Source: JAAYYM01 sp964483155 (GTDB lineage: Bacteria; Bacillota; Clostridia; Lachnospirales; Lachnospiraceae). From it: DNA of 64,000 bases. Made by a program: the position numbers and the translations under genes. Where the stretch lies: contig CAZAAC010000009.1 of NCBI GenBank assembly GCA_964483155.1, forward strand, positions 4,748 through 68,747, written 5' to 3'. Each line of letters starts with the position of its first letter. The first letter of the stretch is position 1. The notes under the pieces were generated by a model, which was given only the letters and a program-made list of their open reading frames with translations, was not told the origin of the DNA and did no database searches. This document shows positions 43,694 through 52,617 of the stretch, piece after piece.

Positions 43694-43707
43694 GTGATGA
43701 AGCCTAA

Positions 43708-45033
43708 TTAATTGTCTGCGGATATTTTCTTTTTTCCTACCAAAGTAATGCAAGCAATTGCTGCAATTAGATATAGCGCGATCGTTACATAGAGAACAGC
43801 CTGATAACCACTGGGGTTAACCTTAATGATTTCTTCTGTTCCATCAGAAAGTATATGTACTAAGTCAACTTCCGTACCAAACTTCTTAACAATCCATGTA
43901 GCTAATTGATTACCGGATAATCCAGCTACTGCCCAGGCGGAAAGTGTGATACCGTGAATAGCACTGATATTCTGCATGCCATAATGATCAGCCAGTAGTG
44001 TGGGAACATTGCTGAAACCACCGCCGTAGCCTGCATTTACAGCAAATAATAAGATTAATACAAGAACCATGACAAATGAGCTGGCCCCCATGTTTGTAAT
44101 TCCCTGTGTTAGAATGACAAGACCAGTTGCCGCAATAGACATAATAAAGATAATCTTATAAATTGAATTTCTGTCTTTAAAGGTATCAGCCCAAGATGAA
44201 AAGCCAAGGCGTCCGGCAGCATTGAAGACAGCTGTAACAGAGGATAGAATTCCAACGATTCCTACCAAACCAAGACATTTAATAATCATTTTCTCTTGAG
44301 AGATGATAGCGAGTCCACAAGTAATATTAATATAGAACATTAACCAGATACCAATAAAAGTGATTGGTTTTGACTTAATTACCGCAAAGGCGCTGATACT
44401 ATTTTTGGTACGAACAGGTTCTGCCCAGTCTGCCGGCTTAGCCAATAAAAAGTGACCTAGCATCATCATGATGAAGTATACAATTGCCAAAATGAAAAAC
44501 ATTTTGTAGATTCCGCCTTCACCGAGCGTATCAAGCAAGGATTGCATGATGGGACTTGCAATAGCCTTTGCTGCACCAAACCCCGCAACAGCAAGACCGG
44601 TTGCAAGACCTTTTCGATCTTTAAACCAAAGCATTAGTGTTTTTACAGGTGAAAGGTAACCAGTTCCAAGACCTATTCCCATGATAAAGCCATAAAATAC
44701 ATAAATACCAATTAGTGAAACAATATTACCTTTATTTGTACCGCCGTACCAAATAAAAAAACCAGTTCCAGCCATGCCGATAGCAAAGCAGATGGCGGCA
44801 ATCAGAGAAGATTTATGAATATCCTTCTCTACTATATTTCCCAAGAAGGCGGCTGACATACCAAGGAAAAAGATTGCAAAACTAAACCCCCACTCAGTAG
44901 CTCCCTTTGAAAAACCAATATAGTCGGCAATTTCTTGACTGAAAATTGACCAACAGTAAACAGTACCGATACTACAATGGATTAGAAGAGCCGGAATGGC
45001 TGCTCTAGTCCATTTGTTGCTGAATTTACCCAT
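43708..45033 (-). CDS. MFS transporter, OFA (oxalate/formate antiporter) family
   Basis: 441 residues, about 12 membrane helices. N-terminal WTRAAIPALLIHCSIGTVYCWSIFSQEI is the OFA family signature, with GTGYLSPVKTLMLWFKDRKGLATGLAVAGFGAAKAI further on. Transports a monocarboxylate or dicarboxylate; several relatives carry pyruvate or lactate, so oxalate is not assured. ATG 45033 follows AAAGGAAG; the 39-residue upstream extension lacks a site and crosses the promoter. Confidence 0.9.
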   Translation of the reverse strand: MGKFSNKWTRAAIPALLIHCSIGTVYCWSIFSQEIADYIGFSKGATEWGFSFAIFFLGMSAAFLGNIVEKDIHKSSLIAAICFAIGMAGTGFFIWYGGTNKGNIVSLIGIYVFYGFIMGIGLGTGYLSPVKTLMLWFKDRKGLATGLAVAGFGAAKAIASPIMQSLLDTLGEGGIYKMFFILAIVYFIMMMLGHFLLAKPADWAEPVRTKNSISAFAVIKSKPITFIGIWLMFYINITCGLAIISQEKMIIKCLGLVGIVGILSSVTAVFNAAGRLGFSSWADTFKDRNSIYKIIFIMSIAATGLVILTQGITNMGASSFVMVLVLILLFAVNAGYGGGFSNVPTLLADHYGMQNISAIHGITLSAWAVAGLSGNQLATWIVKKFGTEVDLVHILSDGTEEIIKVNPSGYQAVLYVTIALYLIAAIACITLVGKKKISADN

Positions 45034-45096
45034 TTGATAATACTTCCTTTCTATTTGCAAATTGCGAATCGTTCTATATGAACGAAAACCTTTATT

Positions 45097-45125
45097 ATTA
45101 TAGCAAAGCGGGAAGAAAATAACAA
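45097..45125 (-). promoter_or_regulatory. Promoter of the OFA transporter gene
   Basis: Minus strand TTGTTA (45120-45125), 17 bp, extended -10 TGCTATAAT (TATAAT 45097-45102), about 60 bp before the start. Confidence 0.6.
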
Positions 45126-45191
45126 TAAAAATTATTTTTGGTAAGGGCACAAATATTTAGTTAAATTTCAATGGAATATTAAAAATGATTC

Positions 45192-45200
45192 TGCTATAAT
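45192..45200 (+). promoter_or_regulatory. Extended -10 promoter of the cysteine synthase gene
   Basis: TGCTATAAT at 45192-45200 with a poor -35 (TGGAAT) 17 bp upstream, about 95 bp before the GTG start. Confidence 0.5.
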
Positions 45201-45295
45201 ATAGTCCAAGTGTGCATAGATAAATCTTTGGTAAATGAAGATAAGTGATGAAATGATTTGTGCAGATAAATGATTTTGTGTAGAGGAGCAGTAAA

Positions 45296-46222
45296 GTGGT
45301 ATATAATAACATATTGGAAGCAATCGGACATACGCCAATTATTAAGCTTAGTAATAAAATGGTAGACACACAATCGGCAGTAGTGCTTGTGAAATATGAA
45401 GGATTAAATGTAGGAGGATCTATTAAGACGCGTACGGCATATAATATGCTACATAAGGCCGAAAAAGAAGGGCTTATTAATGAGAATACGATTATTGTAG
45501 AGCCAACAAGCGGAAATCAGGGAATTGGGTTGGCATTGGTTGGTGCAGTAAAAGGTTATCAAGTAAAAATAGTAATGCCGGATTCAGTTAGTGTGGAGAG
45601 AACTAAGCTGATTGAAGCATATGGTGCTGAGGTCATCATGGTGCATGATGGTGGAGATATCGGTGCATGCATTGAAGAATGTTTAGAAACAGCATTGCAA
45701 ATGGAACGCGATAATCCCAATGTATTTGTTCCACAACAGTTTACAAATGAAAATAATCCTAAAGTTCATAAATATCATACAGCAGTTGAGATACTGGAAC
45801 AGGTAGAAGGCCCGATAGATGGATTTTGTTCTGGCGTTGGTACAGGGGGAACCATATCTGGAATAGGAGAAGTTTTAAAAAGTCAGAATCCAGATATTAA
45901 AATATGGGCAGTTGAACCTGAAAATGCTGCAATATTGTCAGGGGGAAGTATCGGTACACATTTGCAGATGGGCATTGGCGATGGTTTGATCCCGCAAAAT
46001 CTGAACACAAAGATATATGATAATATTTGCATCGTGACAGATGAAGAGGCACTATATACATCTAAAAAGCTAATGAGAGTCGAGGGGCTTATGTGCGGTA
46101 TTTCAAGTGGTTCAAATGTTGCAGCAGCAATTAAGATGGCAAAAATGCTTGGAAAAGGGAAGACAGTCGTAACGATATTACCAGATACGGGAGAGAGATA
46201 CTTTAGTACCGAACTTTTTTAA
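45296..46222 (+). CDS. cysK: Cysteine synthase (O-acetylserine thiol-lyase)
   Basis: 308 residues, PLP-dependent. NVGGSIKTRTAYNML carries the PLP lysine, PTSGNQGIGLA binds substrate carboxylate, GVGTGGTISGIGE binds the PLP phosphate and MCGISSGSN ends the domain. It makes cysteine from O-acetylserine and sulfide. The KTRTA segment replaces the usual KDRIA, a small variation at the lysine loop; cystathionine-beta-synthase-like proteins are an alternative. GTG start 7 bp after GAGGAG. serS follows after 68 bp. Confidence 0.92.
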   Translation: MVYNNILEAIGHTPIIKLSNKMVDTQSAVVLVKYEGLNVGGSIKTRTAYNMLHKAEKEGLINENTIIVEPTSGNQGIGLALVGAVKGYQVKIVMPDSVSVERTKLIEAYGAEVIMVHDGGDIGACIEECLETALQMERDNPNVFVPQQFTNENNPKVHKYHTAVEILEQVEGPIDGFCSGVGTGGTISGIGEVLKSQNPDIKIWAVEPENAAILSGGSIGTHLQMGIGDGLIPQNLNTKIYDNICIVTDEEALYTSKKLMRVEGLMCGISSGSNVAAAIKMAKMLGKGKTVVTILPDTGERYFSTELF

Positions 46223-46290
46223 TCTGATAAGGAAAATTAGAGTGAAATATTACAAACATATGCAGAAATGGAATGGAGTGGAGGAATAGT

Positions 46291-47577
46291 ATGCTAGACA
46301 TGAAATTTGTCAGAGAAAATCCTGACATCGTTAAAGAAAATATCAAGAAGAAATTTCAGGATGTAAAAATCCCTATGGTAGACGAAGCCATAGCACTTGA
46401 TGTAAAAAGCAGGGCAACAAAGCAGGAAGCCGATAGTCTTCGAGGACAACGAAACACATTATCGAAACAAATCGGGGTACTGATGGGACAGGGCAAAAAG
46501 GAAGAAGCTGAGGCAATCAAAAAGCAGGTAACCACTAACTCGGAACACCTTGTTGCGTTAGAAGCACAAGAAGCAGAATTGCAAGAGAAGGTAACTAACA
46601 TTCTAATGATGCTTCCTAATATTATTGATGATAGTGTTCCAATAGGAAAAGATGATAGTGAAAATGTCGAAGTGACAAGATACGGTGACCCTGCAGTTCC
46701 TGACTATGAAATACCTTACCATACGCAGATAATGGAGAGATTTGACGGAATAGATATCGATGCAGCAGGAAAAGTAGCTGGAAATGGATTTTACTATTTG
46801 ATGGGCGATATTGCAAGACTTCATTCTGCAGTGATTTCTTATGCAAGAGATTTTATGATTGAAAGAGGTTTTACATATTGTATCCCTCCCTTTATGATTC
46901 GAAGCAATGTTGCTACAGGTGTTATGAGCTTTGCAGAAATGGATGCCATGATGTATAAAATAGAAGGAGAGGATTTGTACTTAATTGGTACAAGTGAGCA
47001 CTCCATGATTGGCAGGTTTATTGATACGATTTTAGAAGAAGAGAATTTACCACAGACATTAACCAGCTATTCGCCCTGCTTTAGAAAAGAAAAAGGTGCA
47101 CATGGCATAGAAGAACGTGGCGTATACAGGATTCATCAGTTTGAGAAGCAGGAAATGATTGTTATTTGTAAACCAGAAGAGAGTAAAATGTGGTTTCAAA
47201 AATTGTGGGAAAACACAGTAGATTTGTTCTGCTCTTTGGATATTCCAGTCAGAACGTTAGAATGTTGTTCAGGAGATCTGGCAGATCTGAAGGTGAAGTC
47301 ATTCGATGTGGAAGCATGGTCGCCGAGACAGAAAAAATATTTTGAGGTAGGAAGTTGTTCAAATCTTGGAGATGCACAGGCACGACGTCTGAAAATCCGT
47401 GTCAATGGAGATGAAGGAAAATACTTTGCGCATACTCTTAATAATACTGTTGTAGCACCGCCGAGAATGCTGATTGCATTTTTGGAAAATAATTTAAACG
47501 CTGATGGTAGTGTTAATATACCCAAGATATTGCAACCATATATGGGAAATAAAACAAAATTGGAACCTAAAAATTAG
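46291..47577 (+). CDS. serS: Seryl-tRNA synthetase
   Basis: 428 residues, class II. N-terminal coiled-coil arm (residues about 25-105) binds tRNA-Ser; motif 2 FRKEKGAHGIEERGVYRIHQFEK and motif 3 GSCSNLGDAQARRLKIR; TSEHSMIG for the serine pocket. ATG 46291 follows GGAGGAA; the longer start at 46273 would place six residues inside the ribosome site. No T-box leader is present in the 68 bp upstream. It probably shares the cysK transcript and ends at the terminator at 47595-47622. Confidence 0.96.
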   Translation: MLDMKFVRENPDIVKENIKKKFQDVKIPMVDEAIALDVKSRATKQEADSLRGQRNTLSKQIGVLMGQGKKEEAEAIKKQVTTNSEHLVALEAQEAELQEKVTNILMMLPNIIDDSVPIGKDDSENVEVTRYGDPAVPDYEIPYHTQIMERFDGIDIDAAGKVAGNGFYYLMGDIARLHSAVISYARDFMIERGFTYCIPPFMIRSNVATGVMSFAEMDAMMYKIEGEDLYLIGTSEHSMIGRFIDTILEEENLPQTLTSYSPCFRKEKGAHGIEERGVYRIHQFEKQEMIVICKPEESKMWFQKLWENTVDLFCSLDIPVRTLECCSGDLADLKVKSFDVEAWSPRQKKYFEVGSCSNLGDAQARRLKIRVNGDEGKYFAHTLNNTVVAPPRMLIAFLENNLNADGSVNIPKILQPYMGNKTKLEPKN

Positions 47578-47594
47578 TTTTATAATTTAAGTAA

Positions 47595-47622
47595 AAAATA
47601 GCCACCCACGGGTGGCTATTTT
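47595..47622. terminator. Bidirectional intrinsic terminator
   Basis: 12-bp perfect stem AAAATAGCCACC/GGTGGCTATTTT, loop CACG, T/A tracts both ways, between serS and the convergent phospholipase-like gene. Confidence 0.9.
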
Positions 47623-47633
47623 GATTATAAAAT

Positions 47634-48227
47634 TTATTGAGCGTATACAAGACCAAATGTTTTTTCTTTTTGCAAAGAGAGAAGATGCAGTATCGCTTCT
47701 GCCACCTGTCGACAGACAGATACAATATACATACAATCTTCCTGAACATTTCTTTTCAAACTAAGATACTCCTGATGTGCTTTCTCAATAAATTTGAACA
47801 ATGCCTCACAGGAGGTGAAATTCTTCAACTCAGAATGAGCCTTTAATGCATCACCACTCTTAATATAAGAGCGAAGCCCAAATTTTAATTCTTTTTCATA
47901 TTTACAATGGTCTTTAAGATTGCCCCCATAGGTTACATTATGAGGAAATGTGAAATAATCGGCCACATAATGAAGCACCTGCCCTAAATCTATTACATAA
48001 CTCCGCTCACTGTATTGCTGTGGATTGTATGCCGAGGTCAATTGCTTGATTTTATCCTCCACCATGGAAATCGTTCCAAGGTATTCATGCTTTGTAGTAA
48101 AAAAAGAAGGTTTGCAGTCCGGTAATATACTCCCTATAAAAAAAGCCTTACGATGTCTTTTTAATTCTATTGAATTTAGTGAATCGGCGATATAGATAGC
48201 CAACGAGATATGTGATTTTTTTCTCAA
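47634..48227 (-). CDS. Zinc-dependent phospholipase C-like protein
   Basis: 197 residues of the zinc-dependent phospholipase C/S1-P1 nuclease fold. Likely metal ligands are in SHISLA near the start, FFIGSILPDCKP, HEYLG and LGQVLHYVADYFTFPHN (H-x3-D pattern). Unlike secreted clostridial phospholipases it has no signal peptide, so a cytoplasmic role is likely and the substrate is unknown. TTG start 8 bp after AAAGGAG. Monocistronic. Confidence 0.75.
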   Translation of the reverse strand: MRKKSHISLAIYIADSLNSIELKRHRKAFFIGSILPDCKPSFFTTKHEYLGTISMVEDKIKQLTSAYNPQQYSERSYVIDLGQVLHYVADYFTFPHNVTYGGNLKDHCKYEKELKFGLRSYIKSGDALKAHSELKNFTSCEALFKFIEKAHQEYLSLKRNVQEDCMYIVSVCRQVAEAILHLLSLQKEKTFGLVYAQ

Positions 48228-48471
48228 AATCCAGTCTCCTTTACCCGTGTTAGTTTTATTATTGAACTATGTAAAAAACATTTCAATGTAAATACTAATA
48301 CGAAACTTGAAAAATGTCTAGTGAACATTCTGTGAAGAAATTGTGACCAAAGTACTAAATTGTCAAATAAACAAGACACTAAGTCCGCTTGCCCAATAGC
48401 TGGTTAGGTGATAAAATGAAAACAGAGAAGGTATGTAGTGACATGTATTACTGGGAAGGAAGAGAGCATCT

Positions 48472-49458
48472 ATGGAAAATAGCGAGAAGAAATTAGCAGT
48501 TCTTATTGATTCTGAAAATGTATCATCAAAATATATAAAATATATTTTGGATGAAATATCAAATTATGGGGTAGCAACATACAAGAGAATATATGGAGAC
48601 TGGACAAGCAATACTGCGCCAAAATGGAAGGGTGTAGCAATCGAGAACTCCATAACACCAATACAGCAGTATGTATATACAAAAGGAAAAAATGCATCAG
48701 ATTCCGCGATGATTATTGACGCAATGGATATTTTGTATTCGGGCAATGTAGATGGATTTTGTCTGGTTTCTAGTGATAGTGATTTTACAAGACTGGCATC
48801 GAGGCTCCGAGAATCGGGTATGTTGGTGATTGGTATGGGTGAGCAGAAGACAAATGAAGCATTTATCGTATCCTGTAGTCTGTTTAAATATTTAGAGGTT
48901 TTGGCTTCCGAAGAAGAAAGCGAAGAAGAAGACGAGACAGGCACAAAAAGCAAAGACAGTATCGGAAAAGGAGAGACGATAAAGACAGCTGCAGTAGTGA
49001 ATTTTGTAAAAAAAGATATTATTGAGGAAACAATACTAAAGATTATAGCGGATAATGATGAGAGTGATAAGGTGACAACCGCAGGTGAGGTGGGAAGCAA
49101 GCTAAGTAGCAGATATCCTGACTTTGATGCAAGAAACTATGGTTATTCACAATTGTCACAGTTCCTGAAAAGCTGCAAAAGTATTGAAGTAAAACAGCAG
49201 GGTAAGTCATTAATCGTGAGACCGGTAACCTCCGAGATTACAATTGATCAGATAGAGATTGCTGTAAGAGAGATTATTAATGCGAGTAAGGATAAGAAAG
49301 TAAATTTGAGCGAGATGAAAAGACAATTGGAAAAGAAATTTCCTGGATTCAATATTAGGAGTTATAAGTACAGCAAATTTTCACAATTTATAAAGGACAT
49401 GGATTCGGTTAGTGTACTTGAGAATTATGTAAACTTAAAGAAGGGAGTAACAGTATGA
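48472..49458 (+). CDS. NYN-domain nuclease with two OST-HTH/LOTUS domains
   Basis: 328 residues. Residues about 5-145 are a NYN/PIN-like RNase domain with LIDSENV (D12), DSAMIIDAMDIL (near 77) and VSSDSDFTRLASRLRE (near 100) as acidic active-site residues. A Glu-rich linker (about 147-165) leads to two related OST-HTH (LOTUS) RNA-binding domains at about 185-250 and 258-325, both with the Y-S-K/Q-x-S-Q-F-x-K pattern. Predicted to bind and cut RNA in the cytoplasm; target unknown. Its stop overlaps the next start (ATGA). Confidence 0.9.
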   Translation: MENSEKKLAVLIDSENVSSKYIKYILDEISNYGVATYKRIYGDWTSNTAPKWKGVAIENSITPIQQYVYTKGKNASDSAMIIDAMDILYSGNVDGFCLVSSDSDFTRLASRLRESGMLVIGMGEQKTNEAFIVSCSLFKYLEVLASEEESEEEDETGTKSKDSIGKGETIKTAAVVNFVKKDIIEETILKIIADNDESDKVTTAGEVGSKLSSRYPDFDARNYGYSQLSQFLKSCKSIEVKQQGKSLIVRPVTSEITIDQIEIAVREIINASKDKKVNLSEMKRQLEKKFPGFNIRSYKYSKFSQFIKDMDSVSVLENYVNLKKGVTV

Positions 49459-50450
49459 AAATTGGAATATTAGGTGCCGGAGGAATTGCTTCGATGATGG
49501 CGGTTACACTTGGAGGATTACTGAAGGAAGGTATCACACAAGACGGAGAGAGCGTGGAATTGTATGCGGTAGCGGCAAGAGATGCAGAAAGAGCCGAGAA
49601 ATTTGCCGAGAAGTATGCATTTCAAAAATCATTTGGTTCTTATCAAGATATGTTAAGTGATGAAGAATTGGAACTTGTTTATGTGGCGACGCCACATTCA
49701 CATCATTACGAACATGTAAAGTTATGTCTGGAATATGGTAAAAATGTTCTTTGTGAAAAAGCATTTACTGTCAATGCAGCGCAGGCAGAAGAAATAATAA
49801 AATTGGCTGAAGATAAGGGACTCTTATTGACAGAAGCAATATGGACTAGATATATGCCTATGAGGAAAACACTTGATGACGTGGTGGCAAGTGGGATAAT
49901 AGGAAAAATCACTTCCATGTCGGCGAATCTGGGTTATGTCATAGATGGTAATCAGAGACTTGTAGATCCTGCACTGGCTGGGGGAGCACTCCTTGATTTG
50001 ACAGTTTATCCCATTAATATGGCGCTCATGGTTTTTGGCGATGATATCAAGAAAATCGACGCAATGTGTGTAATGACGCCAACAGGTGTGGATGGGCAGG
50101 ATACAGTTATATTTACTTATCATGATGGTACGATGGTGACGATGTATACAACGATACATGCGCAAACAGATAGACGAGGTATTATAAATGGATCGAAGGG
50201 CTTTATTCAGGTTAAAAATATTAATAATTATGAAGCGATAAAAGTATTTGACCTGAATAGAAAATTAGTAAAAAAGTATGAGGCTCCAAAGCAGGTTACT
50301 GGCTATGAATATGAAGTGCTGGCAGCAATGAGGGCTATCAGGGCAGGTAAACTCGAATGTGAGGAGATGCCTCATAGCGAAACGATTAAGGTTATGAAAA
50401 TAATGGATCAAATAAGACAGGGATATGGTATTAAATATCCGTTTGAATGA
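49455..50450 (+). CDS. Gfo/Idh/MocA-family oxidoreductase
   Basis: 331 residues, NAD(P)-dependent sugar or cyclitol dehydrogenase family. N-terminal Rossmann loop GILGAGGIASMM, VATPHSHHYEHVKLCLEYGKNVLCEKAFTVNAAQAEEI with the conserved E-K-P-like EKA, and DLTVYPINMALMVFG in the C-terminal domain. In EKA the usual proline is alanine. Substrate unknown; trans-dihydrodiol-dehydrogenase-like members resemble it. Start overlaps the NYN gene by 4 bp; GH9 follows, so sugar handling is plausible. Confidence 0.88.
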   Translation: MKIGILGAGGIASMMAVTLGGLLKEGITQDGESVELYAVAARDAERAEKFAEKYAFQKSFGSYQDMLSDEELELVYVATPHSHHYEHVKLCLEYGKNVLCEKAFTVNAAQAEEIIKLAEDKGLLLTEAIWTRYMPMRKTLDDVVASGIIGKITSMSANLGYVIDGNQRLVDPALAGGALLDLTVYPINMALMVFGDDIKKIDAMCVMTPTGVDGQDTVIFTYHDGTMVTMYTTIHAQTDRRGIINGSKGFIQVKNINNYEAIKVFDLNRKLVKKYEAPKQVTGYEYEVLAAMRAIRAGKLECEEMPHSETIKVMKIMDQIRQGYGIKYPFE

Positions 50451-50467
50451 AACGGAGGGAACGGTAT

Positions 50468-52057
50468 ATGCAGCAGATAATAGCAGATCAGATTGGTTAT
50501 AGAATCAATGACAGAAAAATTGCAATTTTGCGTGAAAAATCATCAGTGAAGTTTGTGATTAAAGATGCAAGCAGTAAAAAAGAAGTATTTAAAGGAAAAC
50601 TGCAAGGACCATGCCAGAATAAGCAAGCAGGTGAAACTAATTATATTGCTGATTTTTCAGAGTTTACAATACCTGGGAAATATGTAGTTGGAGTCGATGG
50701 CATAAAAGATTCCTATCCATTTGTTATTGGTGATGATATATATGAAAATGTAATTAGTAGTATGCTTCGATTTTTCTACTTACAGAGATGTGGCATTAAA
50801 CTTCCAGAGAAATATGCAGGTCAATTTAAGCATGAATGCTGTCATGATTCACCAGCCTATCTTTATGGGACAAATGATACAATAGATGTCAGGGGTGGAT
50901 GGCATGATGCTGGTGATTATGGCAGATATATTGTGGCAGCGGCAGTAACAGTAGCGGATTTATTAATTGCCTATGAGAATAATCCTTTAGAATTTGGTAA
51001 GAATCTAAATATATCTGGTAGCAGTTCGATTGTGCCTGATTTATTGAATGAAGTACGATATGAGCTCGAATGGATGCTTAAGATGCAGAATCCTAATACA
51101 GGAGCAGTATATCACAAGGTAACTTGTGAAAAATTTCCTGATTTACCAATTCTTCCGGAAGAAGAAAAGGAAAGACTTGTTGTGTGCGCGCCGTCTATAA
51201 CAGCAACAGCAGACTTTGCGGCAGTTATGGCAATGGCAACGGGGTTTTACATGGATTATGATGAGCTGTTTGCTAAGAGATGTGTCAGGGCTTCTATCAA
51301 GGCATATGACGCCATGAAGGGTATGTTCATGCCAGGTGGATTTAAAAATCCAAAAGGAATTGTAACAGGCGAATACTGCGACACACAGGATGCGGATGAG
51401 AAGTTCTGGGCAGCAGCTGAACTTTATAAATTAACAGGGGAGAAATGTTATCACGATGATATTCAGCGTTTGTTGAAAAAAGGGATCATGCACGGATATG
51501 GTTGGGAAGATGTCGGTTCGTTTGGAAATAGGGCATATCTTACCACAACTAAATATCATGTGGATGAAGAATTGTTAAGTACAATTAAGGACGGGATTGT
51601 TTCGTATGGCAAGATGCTTATGGAGATCGCGCAAAATGACTGCTATGCATTTTCTCTGCTCGAGTATGAGTGGGGAAGTAACATGTATGTTGCCAATAAT
51701 GCATACCATATGTTTGACGCATATCAATTAACCGGAGAGGCAGAATTTCTGAATTATGCAAAGGAACAGATACACTATTTGCTTGGGAAAAATGCAAATG
51801 CAGTGTGTTTTGTAACGGGATTTGGATCTTTATCACCAAAGTATCCGCATCATCGTCCTTCTATAGCAGTCCATTCTGCTATGCCAGGCATGCTCGTAGG
51901 AGGACCAGATGAAGGATATCACGACCCCTGTGTTGAAGAACAGGCGAAAGACAATCCACCAGCCAAAGTGTATGTAGACCACATGGACAGTTATTCTACG
52001 AATGAAGTGACAATATACTGGAATGCAGCAATTTTGCTGGCAATGTCAATTATATAA
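50468..52057 (+). CDS. GH9 glycoside hydrolase without signal peptide
   Basis: 529 residues. An N-terminal Ig-like domain of the CelD_N type (residues about 1-85) precedes the (alpha/alpha)6 GH9 barrel: GGWHDAGDYGRY with catalytic Asp near 146/149, PHHRPS near 463 and DSYSTNEVTIYWN with the acid Glu near 512. ATG 50468 follows CGGAGGGAA; ATG 50447 would add seven residues over the site. No secretion signal, so it acts on imported oligosaccharides: cellodextrins or, as in some leaderless GH9, chitosan or other beta-linked sugars. Third gene of the NYN operon. Ends at a strong terminator. Confidence 0.9.
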   Translation: MQQIIADQIGYRINDRKIAILREKSSVKFVIKDASSKKEVFKGKLQGPCQNKQAGETNYIADFSEFTIPGKYVVGVDGIKDSYPFVIGDDIYENVISSMLRFFYLQRCGIKLPEKYAGQFKHECCHDSPAYLYGTNDTIDVRGGWHDAGDYGRYIVAAAVTVADLLIAYENNPLEFGKNLNISGSSSIVPDLLNEVRYELEWMLKMQNPNTGAVYHKVTCEKFPDLPILPEEEKERLVVCAPSITATADFAAVMAMATGFYMDYDELFAKRCVRASIKAYDAMKGMFMPGGFKNPKGIVTGEYCDTQDADEKFWAAAELYKLTGEKCYHDDIQRLLKKGIMHGYGWEDVGSFGNRAYLTTTKYHVDEELLSTIKDGIVSYGKMLMEIAQNDCYAFSLLEYEWGSNMYVANNAYHMFDAYQLTGEAEFLNYAKEQIHYLLGKNANAVCFVTGFGSLSPKYPHHRPSIAVHSAMPGMLVGGPDEGYHDPCVEEQAKDNPPAKVYVDHMDSYSTNEVTIYWNAAILLAMSII

Positions 52058-52063
52058 GCAATA

Positions 52064-52097
52064 AAAAAGTAGCCTTATGACGGTAAGGCTACTTTTT
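52064..52097. terminator. Bidirectional intrinsic terminator
   Basis: 14-bp perfect stem AAAAAGTAGCCTTA/TAAGGCTACTTTTT with a 6-nt loop between the GH9 gene and convergent rpsT. Confidence 0.9.
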
Positions 52098-52116
52098 GCA
52101 TTTTATTATTTATTGT

Positions 52117-52383
52117 TTATTCACTAATTGCGTTAACTGCTTTTGTTAGTCGAGAAATTTTTCTCGAAGATGTGTTTTTATGATAAACACCCTTAATGGC
52201 TGCTTTGTCAATTTCGGAGATTGCTTCAAGTAAAGCAACATTGGCAGCTTCTTTATCTTTTGCATCTATTGCAGCGTTAACTTTTTTGACAAAAGTTTTC
52301 ACTTTGGATTTAGTTGCCTTATTTCTGGCAGCTTTTGCATCATTAACCAAAATTCTTTTCTTTGCTGATTTAATGTTAGCCAA
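52117..52383 (-). CDS. rpsT: 30S ribosomal protein S20
   Basis: 88 residues, basic, opening MANIKSAKKRILVND and helical throughout, normal length. The start codon is TTG (52381-52383) about 9 bp after GGGAGGTGT. E. coli rpsT also starts with UUG, where the weak start serves autogenous control by S20. A leader of about 90 nt rich in GGACAC repeats precedes it and may be structured. Divergent from lepA. Confidence 0.97.
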   Translation of the reverse strand: MANIKSAKKRILVNDAKAARNKATKSKVKTFVKKVNAAIDAKDKEAANVALLEAISEIDKAAIKGVYHKNTSSRKISRLTKAVNAISE

Positions 52384-52480
52384 GACCTACACCTCCCAAT
52401 CTAAAATTTGTTTCACACTGTCCCTAATATATTACATACGTAAATTTCCGGACACGGACGTATCTACGCGGACACTCATT
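52384..52480 (-). promoter_or_regulatory. rpsT 5' leader, probably structured
   Basis: About 92 nt between the inferred transcription start and the UUG start codon. It holds two GGACAC copies and ACGT-containing complementary parts. A role in S20 autoregulation is inferred from position and from the rare start codon, not from a recognised RNA family. Confidence 0.35.
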
Positions 52481-52481
52481 C

Positions 52482-52510
52482 ATTTTAGTAGAAAGAACGG
52501 CCAATGTCAA
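52482..52510 (-). promoter_or_regulatory. rpsT promoter
   Basis: Minus strand: perfect TTGACA (52505-52510), 17 bp, TAAAAT (52482-52487). Confidence 0.75.
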
Positions 52511-52559
52511 TACCTAAAAAAGTATAATTCTATTTCTTATTTTCTTTTATTTTTTTTTA

Positions 52560-52568
52560 TGCTAAAAT
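52560..52568 (+). promoter_or_regulatory. Extended -10 promoter of lepA
   Basis: TGCTAAAAT at 52560-52568, about 50 bp before the lepA start; no good -35 is visible. Confidence 0.4.
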
Positions 52569-52617
52569 CAAACATAGAAAAGAAGAATTGATTCAATATG
52601 AAATTCGGAGGACGAAA

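Noticed and set aside
46223..46290. T-box riboswitch before serS
   Set aside because: The space is only 68 bp and shows no T-box sequence or terminator stem.
48417..48497. 26-codon frame starting ATG 48417 before the NYN gene
   Set aside because: No ribosome site, no conservation evidence, and it overlaps the NYN start in another frame.
52384..52617. c-di-GMP or other known riboswitch in long leaders
   Set aside because: None of the leaders I read (rpsT, yifB, helicase, cysK) matched a riboswitch consensus I know.
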